The notes under the pieces were generated by a model. The model was given only the letters and a program-made list of their open reading frames with translations. It was not told where the DNA came from and searched no databases. This document shows, in pieces, positions 10,819 to 24,200 of a DNA stretch of 64,000 nucleotides. Position 1 is the stretch's first letter. Each line of letters begins with the position of its first letter. The translations under genes and the position numbers were made by a program. This stretch comes from Adineta ricciae (lineage: Eukaryota; Rotifera; Eurotatoria; Adinetida; Adinetidae). The stretch spans positions 124,001-188,000 of the forward strand of contig CAJNOJ010000166.1 in the NCBI GenBank assembly GCA_905250025.1, in the 5' to 3' direction.

Positions 10819-13800
10819 TCACACATTCATCTGATATTGTGTTGTATACAAGGGCGACATACCTAGAAAAGCTAACAGATAGGATCGAGAACGGTTGTTC
10901 AATGGTCATACCTGAAAATGTGTAATCAGTGATTTCTGCCAGTCTGGGACTATATTCATTGTTGAATGTCGTTGTGGTTGATTTCGAATGAAAACCCGAA
11001 CTGTTGATGGATGATTCATTCGAGAGATTGTCCATGAGCTTTTTCGGGTGATGATTATTTGCGGTATTGCTGAATAACGATGCTAATAATCGATCTAAAT
11101 GTGAAATTGTTTGTGTAGAAAAAGACGATTGAGATTTGTTTTCGAACCTGTTGATTCGAGTTTAGTCTGATCGACTTTCAATGACAATTCATCATGATCT
11201 TTGGTCGACGGGTAACATGTTCGAAGTTCGGATGTTTGTAAACAAGCTGCATCTTTAATTAACTCATTGATTGAGTAATGCGCATCGTAAACAATCGGAA
11301 GTTTTTTCACTAAAATCAAAAAGAGATATTTGCTTCTGATTCGATGATCTCTTACTTGACCGTTTCTTTCTTTGTTTCGATCGACAACCACAATAAACTG
11401 CGCCGATTGATAGGATAACAGTGAGTAGAAATACACTGCAGACAACTGGGATTAAAATCATGGATGAATTATCCAAGGAGTCGACTTGATAGAGACGACT
11501 TTGTTCGATTCCGTATTCGTTTTCGGCGATACAGGATAAACGACTGAGACTATTGGCTGTTGAAAGGCTTTGACGAGGATTGTAGAGCAATTTCGATGTA
11601 CAACTATAATCATCGCATGTGGTTGAAATTAGTGATTTATCAGTTGATTCGATTGAGTGATCATTTAATCGCCAGCTGATTTTCTATGAAGATGAAGAAT
11701 GTATGTGAATAGGTCAATATTTTCAGATTTTTTTTACTAAAACTGGACTGGAGGAGTAAACTTGACATTCAAATTCGCGTGTCTGTGTTGTACGATATTG
11801 TTTCGATTCGTGGATATAAATCAATGGTTTGCCTTCAGAGAAATTCCGAAAATATTCGTTTTAATCGTGTATACAAAATCCTACCTTTAAAATAAATCAT
11901 AAAGTCATCTGTGATTGTCTCGAACCCATCAGTTTCGACTCGATAGGAATAGAATCCTTGCTGTTCTCGTGTTGTGATATTCGTCAAGTTGAACGTCGAA
12001 CCTTCGGCGAGTTTTTCTCCAAAGCGATGCCAGGAAATTCTCGCACGAGGAAATGAATCGACAATACAACGAATCGCAGTAGGATTCTGTGATTGTTTAT
12101 CATTAGAATCCAGAGCGACAAACTTCGGTGGTTGTACAATGAAACTCGGCGCATCTAAAAGCAAAATTAGAACGAATCCAAGACCAAAAACTGTTCTTAT
12201 AATTTTCATACAACGTATCAACAATCGAATACTGGTATTTGTTGTACCAATGGAATTCGTTGCTGAACAGCCAATAGTGTGATTGTGTACTTGTCTGGAT
12301 AATGGAATACTGATTACTGAACTGCTCAAGGCACTTAAATCCATGGAATTAGCAAACCAACTATGTGCAAAATGCATAAACATGAAATACTATGAATGGG
12401 TTTGTTTGGTGTTACCTAAATTGTGGTTCAGGGTTACCAGAAACAATACAACGAAATGTCGCAGTTGAATTGATGGTCAGAGGATAGCGATTTTGCGATT
12501 CAATACGAGCTTTTGGTTTATCTAAATTAATCCATTTAAAAAATCTCTTTTTCCTAGCACAAAAAAAGTTATCCACTCACAATGAACTTGAATTCTTTTC
12601 GAAACATCCTTCGAAAAACTATTTCCATATTCATAAATTTGTTCACATCGAATCAACGCAAAATCCCACGTACTGTCGGGATCATCGATGGTATAAACTA
12701 ACTTCGTTAGATTTTTCTTTGTCTTCATATCCAATTCATATGTAACCTTTGCCGAAGGTTCCCGGCTAATCATCTGTTCGTTTTTATAAAGAACTAATTT
12801 AGATGCCGGTTTCGACGGAGTGGATAAACAAGTCACATTCGCTGATTGGCCTTGTTTTAATGGCATATCAGGAAGTATCAATGTCGGTTGACCATTTGGT
12901 GGTGCTAACAGGAAAAGAAACAAGGTCAATCAAGTAAAAAAAGAAAGTGTCTCGAGTATCTTTCATACTAATAATAGTCAATCGAACACGTTCTGAACGT
13001 GCTTCGTGTGCATCCATTGTTCGCTGTACTTGACATTGAAATATGCCTTCATCCTTATTTGACACATGAACAATCGACAAATTGTAATGATCTAAACAAA
13101 AAAAAGAACGAATCCCTTCAAAATAGCGTCTGCTTTCACTTTGCGTAAATCGATAGTAGTGTTTAACTTGTTACTTCCGTCTTGAGTAAGTCAATCAATT
13201 TTCTAAACATTCTCCCCTTCTTCTTCTTTTATTGCACATTACTGTATTCAATTTCCTGGTGAGAACAATAGACATCTCGACTGTCTAACTAGTTCGCCCG
13301 ACAATTTTTGTCAAAAACTTCCTGTCCATTTCTTCAATTGCTCTCCTGAGAAGACAACAATAGAAACGACAGGTCAACGAGATGAGACGAAAAGAAAACG
13401 TCAGCGATGCAACAATTAAAAAACTAGACAGAAAGAATAGTGATGGCGACTATAATCAATAATAATGTGTACTTCCGTTCAAAGCAAAAGCAAAAGAAAC
13501 CGGACAGTATGTTACTTTTTCATTACACATACACACTAGGTGGTCGAAGCCACTCATGCTGGTCAAATTTCAATAGGCCACACTATTAGTTATAGAGGAG
13601 AGAAAATAATTAGCATAATGGAAATTTCCGCAATCGAACTTTTCGTTGGAAAGAAAAAACTTGAGATATTAATTATACGTACTGAGACGTTCATTGATGG
13701 ATAATTGAAAGCGTGGATACGCCGTGTATTGATAGATCCGTACAACTCCATGAGGAGTTGTTTCATGTCGTAATAATTGTGTTTTGCCAAGTGTGCAAAA

Positions 13801-14083
13801 ATCATTCCAACACCAGGTTACGATTGCATTCAGCTGTTTGGAAACGATACAAGGAAATTGGATCGTTTCACCTGGGTATGCATTAATATGCTGGGGACCA
13901 ATGAGAATTTTCTGATTGATACGCGAATCAATAGCTAATTTCGAAATCCGATTAAGACAACAATGCATGTCTAGGAAAATATTTACCGTATTCGACAGCG
14001 TTAACAATAGCAGTTTGAGATGAGAAAATGACATATGCGATGATGATGAGCAACGGCAGTTGTAGACGATAAGTGCCAGTCAT
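10819..14083 (-). CDS. KIRREL: KIRREL/nephrin-type immunoglobulin-superfamily adhesion receptor
   Basis: Twelve exons were joined in frame: 13987-14083, 13683-13934, 12969-13091, 12581-12904, 12416-12521, 12212-12360, 11885-12154, 11738-11832, 11356-11683, 11148-11309, 10912-11094, 10819-10862; total 710 residues. A signal peptide is followed by five Ig domains in the Kirre/Neph order, including the tell-tale start IGPQHINAYPGETIQFPC, then DEGIFQCQ in Ig1, NVTC in Ig2, ATFRC...FSWF in Ig3, YAPSFIVQPP at Ig4 and FECQ...KISW in Ig5. One transmembrane helix (LIPVVCSVFLLTVILSIGAV) and a tail of about 190 residues follow. The C-terminus QYQMNV resembles the PDZ-binding end of KIRREL1. Role: homophilic or heterophilic cell adhesion at the surface. 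Confidence 0.88.
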
Positions 14084-17000
14084 GTTCAATAAACTAAAAG
14101 AAGAATATAAAATGGTAAACGAATGGCAATCGAAAGACGTCCACCGATTAACATCTGTGTGTGTGTGTGCAGTGATTCTATCATATGCATACACGCACGC
14201 GCTCAATATACAATTGCACTCATAACGCAGATTTGTGCATATGTGTGTGTATCTCATATCATGTCCTTCCAAAATATACGCATAGATATATCAGAAAAAT
14301 GGCGAAGAAACTGATAATAGTCGAAAAGAAAAGAAGAAAGAGACAGGACAAGAAACCTTGTTTAACACATTGAGCAAAATAACTTTCATTTACTCAACTA
14401 CCTTGATTGAGCGATAATGATCAGATAGAAAGAGAAAAGGAGAAGAATGTGAGAATGAGAACATTTGATTTGTATTGATAGAGCTACCCATTTTAGTCGA
14501 TGTATTCATAATCAGAAACAATCAAATGACAAAATCACCGATCAATACCGATGATGACAACTGCAAGTGAACAATGAATGATATCGTGTAAATTAGTTTC
14601 GACTCTCTTTCTACTTCACTCAATCCAGCGATAAGAGCTTCAACAAGACAGCAGGCACGTGTGCCGCCATCGCTGCCGCTGGTGCTAACTCTTCATATGA
14701 AATAAAAAGGAGAAGAAAAGACATCTGTGTGACTAGATGGAATGATTTCATAACTATTACACGACATGCAACCGGAAAGGAAAGAATAATCATTGAGTTT
14801 TCCTTATCTAGACCATATTGGTCAATATTCGTTAATCAACCAAGCAGGAGATAATTCTTATTTATTCTCATGAAAGTTGAACATCATTCCAGCACTTACT
14901 CCTTGCGTTAAGAAGAATATTGCATATATGTACACACGCGCACACGTACACTACAAACAGCTTATCTGAAAAAAAGAATCAGATAGCAATTTAGATAGAG
15001 ATCAGCAAGTTAATCTTTCTCTCTTTACACTTCTGTCGAATAATTACCTCAATAAGTGTTCGACTCCTTCGCTTCTTGCCTAGTAGGATGGACTCGTGAT
15101 AGTGTTTATATAGGGACAGAACTCAACTGTTACTATTATAAACATCGACAACTAAGAAAGAAAGATAGATGGATAGACGGATAAATAGACCGAATAAGAG
15201 ACACACAGAGAAAGAAAGTTTGGATTGTACATGCATGCACAGTGCGCGCCTAGAGCTTGTGAACTGCCTATTGAATCATGTCATTTGTTGTATGTGTAGT
15301 AGTGCAAAGAAAGCGCAAAAGAGAAAGAGAAAGAGCGAGAAGAGAAAAGAGAAATATAACAGTGAATGGATGAGGTGGCACTAATTCTAAAAAAAAGTCA
15401 TCCGTCACACCTTGTCGCTGAACAGATGTGCTTATAAAAAAAAGGTAATGAGAAGAAATCAAAGTCTTTTGACAAAAAGAAGAAGAAGAAGTGAGTGTTA
15501 TTGAAGCAATAGCCATTTTCACGCTCGTTTATCTTCACATTCTCTCTCTTTTTTGTTTCTTCTTCAATCGCGATTAATTCACACTCATTTCAATCCGATG
15601 TCATATTTGCTATTTTTCGATGTTTGTACTTCTGACAACAATCGTGCAGTCATCTGTTGATCAACGATAAACAGTTAACTGTCAATCTACAATCAAATAG
15701 AAACTGATAATCACTTTTGTCCTTCCTTCTATATATATCTTTCCATATTGATTCTATGTACAAGCTGATGCTTCTTCTAAACTAAACAAGCTGTTGAATG
15801 CATCGATTTGAACAAACAAATACGTATTAGACTAACTCATTGTCAAGGCTTGATAAAAAAAAAGAAAATTGATTGTTGATCGTTTAGAAATTACTCATCG
15901 TTATGATATCTATCAAGGTAAAGAAAACGACGCAATGTTTATCCAACATGTGTATCAATAGAGCCAGATGGAACTGGTTCAAGATCGATTAATAATTGAG
16001 AAAAGAATTTGTTATTTTCCTTTCGAACAATCTCATTTTTGCTCGTCGAACCAAATCATCCTCTCGCTCAAGTGTCTACGTCTATCGTATATCATGATGA
16101 AAAATAATGATACTATCAACAATAAACTCATCGAGACATATGAGAACTATTTCTACTTAGCTGCAAATGTATTTTATCGATGAGAGGAAACAAAAATAAA
16201 GATTTGATTTCGAAGTCTATTATTGCTAAGGAGAAAGACGAAGAAGAAGAAGGAGAAATGGATACAGGCTAACTTTCTTTTCTTTTTGTTCAACATTTGT
16301 CTTGTTAAAAATACATCGAAAGTGAGAGAAAGGTATGCTCATTAAAACAAGTCACTGAATGCGAGTGAGAAAGTTCATCTGTATGAACAATAGCTGTTCG
16401 TGCGTGTGCGTACCATGTTCTAGGCGACTTCTGGTGCCACATTGATTAATCTTTCGTTCATGCTCGAATGCTCATTTCAGCATACAAATGCAATGAATGA
16501 GACTCTTGAGGATACACGAGCACACCAACAAACTGACCATGATCTAACAGCTACTCATTATTCAACTAATCATCGACTGACCTTGCTACGACGTTTTTTT
16601 CCCTGTGAATTCACATTGACTATCAACACACATGTTCAGATGATACGGAGAGTTTCCATGTTCTGTTCAATCATCGTCTTTCGCTATGGTCATTATCAGT
16701 TGGAGTACAACTGACGACATCAATTGTTATCGTTATCATTGTTTCAAATCGATGAATTGGTCATTTGGATGACAGTAAGACAATGGATGAAGGCGGGCGA
16801 ATAGCATCATCATCATCATAGTCTGCCTACTGTTCGTCTTTCTTCACTAAGAAAGCATTAAAGAAAATGAACTGACTGTTACTTCAACTAATGAATCCTC
16901 GAAAATAGTATTGAATTAACAAAACTTTATTCTTCAGTGAAAAGAAAAATCGTATTGACAGTTACTCCATTTGATTAACAAAATGACTATAATCTATTCC

Positions 17001-20000
17001 ACAAGTTGATTGAACAGATATGTACATCATGACATAAGAACAAGATGTTGTTATATAAGAAGTTCTTCGAAGAGAAAAAGAACGAAATCATCTCGGAAAT
17101 GCCTATTTAGACTAATACTTTACCGGTTGACTTACGATCGATAAATATATATACATCTATATATATATATATTAAAATCAGCAGTAGATTGTGTTAAAAG
17201 AAAGAATGTCCAGTGGAACAAATTAGTCTAACTGATTATTAATAATAGAAACTTTATTTTCAATAGATTCATTACATCTATTCAAAATCTGCACGTTTGT
17301 TCATCGATCTTCCAGGCAAATACAATCCTAATTCTTTGATACAAATGCTTTCTAAACCGATAATTATCAACACTATGTTAGAGTTAAAGTATTATGACCA
17401 AATGCAATGTTTCTACCAGAGAAATAACTATCTATGAAACTTTGCTGAATTTTGCGTGAAGATTATCGACTAATTTCTCGATAAATCTCAGGTCAAACAG
17501 TGTACAATTGAATTCGTCTGGAAGGTGTGCCATTGAAATTCATCATTAGATACAAAAAAAGCGAAATTGATCAATCTCATTTGTTAAGTGTGTTCTGAAA
17601 AGTATTATGAATGAGGACAAAGACAATGATCTTCTATTCTCCTGAGTTCTTTTTTGGCAAAGTCAATAATTGAAGTCCGTACAATTCATCTACCAATTGA
17701 TAATTCTCATTGTCTTCAGTGCGTGTGTGTGTGTGTTTTGTTATGTAAATATCTAATGACAATTTCATTTGGGACTCGCTCATTCATCTGCCGTTGTCTG
17801 TTGCTTTTCAGTTGAATGAATTATTCCTAGGTGGGATTAGAATAAGATAAGAGGAACTTTGGCGATATCCAATGATTACTCAAGTACATTGCTTCAACCA
17901 TGAATCCGAGATGACTTCAGCCGAAAAATGTGCGTTCGTTCTGTGTGAAATTAATATAAAATTTATGAATAACAACAATCAGACAGAGAGAGAGAGAGCA
18001 AAAAAGAACGATCTCGAACATTTCTCTCCGATCAATGTAAACAATAAGCACATCAGTTGTTTTCCGTTGAGTTTGTTGTTTTTAAATAAGAATAATCAGT
18101 GGACGATTGAACATTTGCTCGCGACGTGAACTGAACAAGAAGAGAGCAGTTTTCCCTTGATATTTTCGCATTGTTATACAAATTGAAGTGCACAAAACTC
18201 GAAAAACGAACCGATTTCCATTGATTTAAGTCATAAATATCTATAATTGATTATTGTATCACATGGGATTATTTTATATTTCTTGTATTTATGCTGTTTC
18301 GTGTTTTTTCGATGGACGATGACAATACGCGGAGAAACCGTTTTTGAAAAGAACTGAATAGCATGTTTGATAATTAGGAAAAGAAAAGTATTGATTGTCA
18401 TAACATGTGAGAAGTGAGAATAGATTATTTTTCACTTCTATAGAGAATCTCTCCTGAGAATTACTTTTCTGTTTTTCCTCTTCTCGTTCAACTGGCGAAT
18501 CTTTCGTTTGGATTAATCACGTTCACCGGCTGCAAATAATAGACACTTAGCGGGGCGTCAAAAGTAGCTAACAAGCAATGTGTGTGTGTGTGCATTAGTA
18601 GGATTACTTTCTGAAAGCTTCGATGAAAAATGTACGACTGACGTTGATCGTTACAGATCAGTAATATAATAATGATTGTGCATAACGAGATAAATGAAAT
18701 GGAAGAGGAAAAAAGGGTTTTCGGATGTCAGAGCACGTTTTTTTTTCTGTGTCGAACGAAGTAGAAGTACTTCGAAGTGTTTTGATCATTTCATCTAATG
18801 ATGTCTAACGTGTCAATTGAGCTGATTTTGATTTCATGAATATTAGTTTTCTGTTCTCCGTGAACTCTTCGTTGGATTGTTCTGAAAAAGCACGTTCGGA
18901 TGAAATTCAATCTTCATCATCATCGTTAATGTTCTTGTTGTTATTTTTCCTGTTTCTCAGTATGCCTCTTTTTTCCTATGCTTAAGACTTTGTCATAGAT
19001 TTATGCTCAACCACGAATCGTCATTTGCTATGGTCAACGTCGTTTTGTCTTTTTTTTTAACTTTCACCATTCATATGTAAGAGTTTCCTTTGTTTCTCGT
19101 ACCCGTATAAAACACAAACAATGAAGAATGATGTTTCCTGTTTGTGTCGGACAAAGTTGAATGTTTGATAAGAATCTTTAATCTATCTTTATATGGAATA
19201 TAATCACTGATAGAGGACATTCATCATCGAAAGTTCGTGTATGGGAAATTTGCAGGAACATTCACGAATATGAAGCAAAACGAGATGGATATCATGTCCT
19301 CTTTCCGTACATTGAGATAAGAGACATAGAAGACGGCAAAGTTCTGATGGAAATGTTTGAGGTAAAAAAAGGAAGAGACAGGTTAAAAAAAGAAGAAGAA
19401 AAGAAAACTCGACGAATAAAGTTGCAACTATCAGCATTGCTTGATGAACGCGTCACGGGCAGACAAACGCTTTTATACTCTTCGTTTACTCATTCTTTAT
19501 CTTTCCGTTACTCTCATTTACTTTCTTCTCTTTATTTCTTTAGTTTCGTCGTCAACTTCATCTTCCTATGCCATATTTCATCAACTAGATGATAGATCTT
19601 GATTAAGAAACTAAAAAAAAAGAAACAGAAGAAGAAGAAAATGGGAAAAGAAAAGAAAAACAGAAGAACAGCACTTTGATTTGTATATGCAACGGTGTGT
19701 TCAAACTCATAAATGTAATTGAGTTTTAGGAGTTTCACACACACACAGTAGCGACACACCGACGATAGAAATTAACTAACAGCTATATTAGATTCTTCTC
19801 TTTTTCTTCTTTCTTTTAAAAAATGCTTATCACCAGCATCAATGGCAAGTTTGCTATTCTAAGGCAGGTAATGTCATTCCATTCGTCTTTAGATTAATAT
19901 TTACTTAAAGCAAAGAAAGAATCACTAGAATGATATATTGTTTGTGGTTCTCGTCGCAGTAACATAAAAGGAAGGCGAGATCAAGTGTTTGGACAACTAA

Positions 20001-21246
20001 TAAGAATGGAATGTCACCGATTTCTGACACAAACATGATCATTAGAGTTAGCAAAGAAGAAAACAGGACAAATGTTGATCCGGAAGAGAAGCGTGGCAAA
20101 TGAAAGGAGGATTTTTTATCTAATGTCCTAGTGTTTATCTGTTGAACAATCGGAGCTTAATTGTTTTCAAGGTCACATCCGACGGTATTTAGTTGAGAAG
20201 GAAGACTCACAGAGAACAAGAAGAATCTCGTTTTAATCTTCATTTTCAGTCTTATCTTTTAAGAAGACTTACATTTTCTTTCTTTTTTGTTTTGAACAAA
20301 AGTGCTACTGAAAACGATAATGAGAAATCTTAAGCTTTAAGTCTGTAATCTTCGAAGATCCGATATCGAATCAATCTTCTCTCATCGTCATCTTTCTCTT
20401 TTCTTTGAAAAGACACAAAAACACTTAATTATCTATTCTTATCGAATTCGGCGTGTTTTCGACTCACATTAGCTCTCAAATCAAACTTTGTCCTTTTCTT
20501 CTAGATCTCTAATTGTCTGAACGAATATTTTTAACGATGGTGTACGGTCGTCACTGCCGCCGCATGTCTCACCCACGTCAGCGACTGAACATCAATGCAT
20601 CTACTACCATTACAGAATCAAGTAGGTTTCACTAAAACAAATACAAATATATATATATATACCAATGATCCTTTACTAGATGATTTTCTTCTTCTCCTTC
20701 GTCCTTTTTTTGGGCTGAGGAAAAAAAGAATTCTCGAATTTGTTCCGGTCGCACAAAATAGAAATATGCATTTTCCTGTTGTAAAATAAATCTCTCTCTC
20801 TCTCCCTCTCTTTTTTGTTACCTTTCTCTCTGAAAGTTTTTCCCGTTTCTCTTATTCCATTGTTTCTTAGCCAGACTCTCTTGTGCACTTTCTCTCCCTC
20901 TGTTGGTTTGGTTTTGTTTTGCTATACTTTTCTCCTCTTCTACGTCTAATTTGATGAAAAAACGAGAGAAAAGGGAGAGAGACTCAGAGAGCAGGGTGTA
21001 TCAGACTCTTGATCATGGCACGCTGCCGGTCTGTTAACGAACCTAATCCTCGAAAAACGGAATAGAACGCAGTCGGACGATTCTCGATCATTGTCCTCTA
21101 AGAATCGATAAGAACAAAGGGAGAGAGAGAGAGGAGAAGAAGAAAAAGAAACGCATCAAACATAGAAGAAACTTCGACTTTATGTTTATGACTGATTATT
21201 TTCTACTTGCTATTATTTGTATATTTAGAATAACTCCAGAGCATTA
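14084..21246. other. 7.1 kb gene-free divergent interval between KIRREL and EAG channel genes
   Basis: By far the longest stretch without a recognised exon in an otherwise compact window. It contains scattered microsatellites (GT near 14157-14170, AT near 17141-17173, ATC near 16805, GA/CT tracts) and only short low-complexity open frames. An acceptor lies 11 bases before the KIRREL ATG (14094-14095) and another 18 bases before the EAG ATG (21227-21228), so untranslated exons of either gene may lie inside. Distal enhancers of two probably neuronal genes are a reasonable but unproven reading. Confidence 0.6.
17141..17173. repeat. AT dinucleotide microsatellite
   Basis: Interrupted tandem AT repeats in the non-coding interval upstream of the EAG channel gene. 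Typical slippage-prone sequence; no function is implied. Confidence 0.8.
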
Positions 21247-24200
21247 ATGCCCGGGTCGCGACGTGGCTTGGTTGCACCTCAAAATACCTTCCTTGACTCA
21301 ATCGTCCGTAAATGCAGTGGTGCCCGTAAGTATCTCATGTTTATCTTGATTTACAAAAATCTACATTTATTCAATTTTAACTACGAGTTCACAGAAAGAA
21401 AAATAGTCACAGACGATGATAAGAATAGATTGGAAAGAATGTTGGAACACACTCAAATCATTCGATTAATCTTACTTCTAAATGAACCGCTTTAGTTCAA
21501 ACCAAATCGTCTACATATAATTTCGATATTTCTCCTTAATTTAACTCGTAATTATCCATCTGGATATAATATTCTGATTGTTACTTTTTTTGCCGCTTGC
21601 ACTTTTGGCTTTTTTTAATCTTATTAGATGTATTGAAGAAGAATAGAAGCTATATATTTCAATAATATTTCCTGTTGAGCTTTCACACACATACACACCA
21701 ATAATTTCCCTATATACATATGACGAGGAGGGTTGCTACACATGCAAGAAACTGAATTGGCGACAAATGTTCTTTTAGAATAGTAAATGAGAGATCCTAT
21801 GGGAAATACACATACATTATTTAACAATTCGCCTTCAGCGTTCATATTGAAAATATCCGTGTATGTGTTTCACGTCAGTACTGTGAACGTCTGTCGAAAA
21901 TCAAAGAAAAGAAATCAATTAAAGAAACTCGCATAGAATCGAATACTTCTCCTACCCTGGATTTCATTTCCAACAACCGATATCCTCATCAAATGTTGTC
22001 GGGATCAATCAGATACTTTGTTGACAGATGATTTTTGAAGATCTTAACATCGAGATAGAATATGAATGAAAGAAAAACACTCGAAGAACTTGATAAATAT
22101 GTAAATAATACAAGTGTGAGAATGAATTATTGAGTGAAAGTTGAAATAATGCTCATCTAACGACGACTCGTCGGTTATGATTCTCTTCTCATTTTAGACA
22201 CGGCGTTCATTTTATCCAATGCTCAAATTGTTGAGTATCCGATTGTTTATTCCAATGACGGCTTTACAAAAATCTCCGGATATTTACGAGCAGACCTAAT
22301 GAGCAAAAGTTCGACGTGTAATTTCATGTATGGCGAATTAACAAGTGCCGACACACAATCCAAAATCCGCGATGCATTGGAAAATTGTCATATCGAACAA
22401 ATTGAAGTTCTTTTATATAAAAAGAACAGTATGTTCATGCATAGATGTTACCCATTAGCTAATCTCTTTCGTATGTAGAAACTCCAATATGGGTATTTAT
22501 GCAAATAGCCCCGATAACAAATGAACGCGATACGGTGGTGCTCTATCTATGTACATTTACGGATATAACTGCGCTTAAACAACCCATTGAAACGGAAGAT
22601 ACGAAAGGTTATTAAGAGTGAAATGATCGCAGATCGATTTACTTGTTGTTTTCTAGGTGGTTTGAGTAAATTTGCTCGGATAGCAAAATCTGTTACAAGA
22701 AATCGATCGATTTTGATGAATTTTGCCACACCGACTGCCAAATCAATTCAAATTGATCCGACAAAACCATCACAATTACCGAATGTATGTTGCAGATGAA
22801 TACAAAGAAAAGATTTAGTTCATTCTTTCTCCTTTTATTCTAGTTACTCAATTTAAGTGCAGAAGTATTACCGGTATGTAATGAAGTTGATCTAATCTAG
22901 AATATAATCAAATCGGCTTGTTCTTGGTCTTGTATAGAGCTATCGACAAGAAGCACCAAGTACTCCACCACATATAATTCTTCACTATTGTACATTTAAA
23001 ACTGTTTGGGATTGGGTAATTCTATTATTAACATTTTATACGTCATTACTAGTACCTTATCATGCAGCATTTCGAAGTAAATCATTAGATGATGTGCCAT
23101 TACTTGTTGTTGATAGTATTGTCGATGTTATTTTCTTTATTGATATTATTTTGAATTTTCATACGACATATGTACACACAAGTAAAGACTTTCTTTGTCT
23201 GTGTTACTTTGTTTGAGCGTAATTTTGTTTGATTCAGAATCCGGAGAAGTTATATCTGATCCAAAACGTATCAGGAAAACATATTTGAAAAGTTGGTTTG
23301 TTATTGATCTCTTAGCTTGCTTACCATACGATGTATTTAATGCATTTCAAGAAGCTGAAGAAGTAAATATGGTCACATGGTTTACCTAACTGATCTTTCA
23401 ATTGATTTTCTATTTCAGATCGATATCTTTCAACGTTATGGAAGCATCTTTTCAGCATTGAAAGTCCTACGTCTATTACGACTTGGTCGTGTGTTTAGAA
23501 AATTAGACAATTATTTAGAATATGGTGCCGCCGTTCTTTTACTACTCATTTGTGTTTTTGTCCTTGTTGCTCATTGGTAAAGTGACGCTGTGTTCGTGAT
23601 AATTACTTTTGATTTATATGCTTAGGTTTGCTTGCGTATGGTATACAATCGGATTTCGAGAAGGGCGTGGAGGACCTGGTAAACGAGTACGTATCGATTG
23701 ATTTACTTTGATCAAGTTTTTAAACCGCTTAGTATCGCATGAAAACTAAGTCAGTGGAGTAGATTGGAAGAGGCAAAACAAAAAATGTATCGTTTAAGTG
23801 ATTAGAATAAGGACAAAAGTTGTCAAGAAACAACGAGTAAATTGCTTGGAGTTTGTTGAGAATCTCGATTGAATTGAGCTTGGAAGTTATTCAGCAAGAA
23901 GTTTTCTATCGAATGTAAATTGATGAATTGAAGTCATTAACAAGTCACTTTATATTACGGACAGTATGAATCAAATAAAAGAAAACAAAGGCATTCAATA
24001 CGACTCGAACGATGTGATTTCCAATAGAATCGATGAAATTACTCGTGAAATCAAATTTATTCTAATTTTAATTGTCGAGATAAAATGAATATTAAAAATA
24101 AACATTCTCTTGTTTGTTCTTAAATGTAGATGGAATACAGTTGGTTGGTGAAAATGGATAGGGAATTGCATTATGCATGTATCGATTCCTATGGTAATCT

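Noticed and set aside
19204-19760. Several Phe/Leu-rich or Lys/Glu-rich frames in the 7 kb gap
   Set aside because: Overlapping frames on both strands over CT/GA-rich DNA, with no splice-linked homology.
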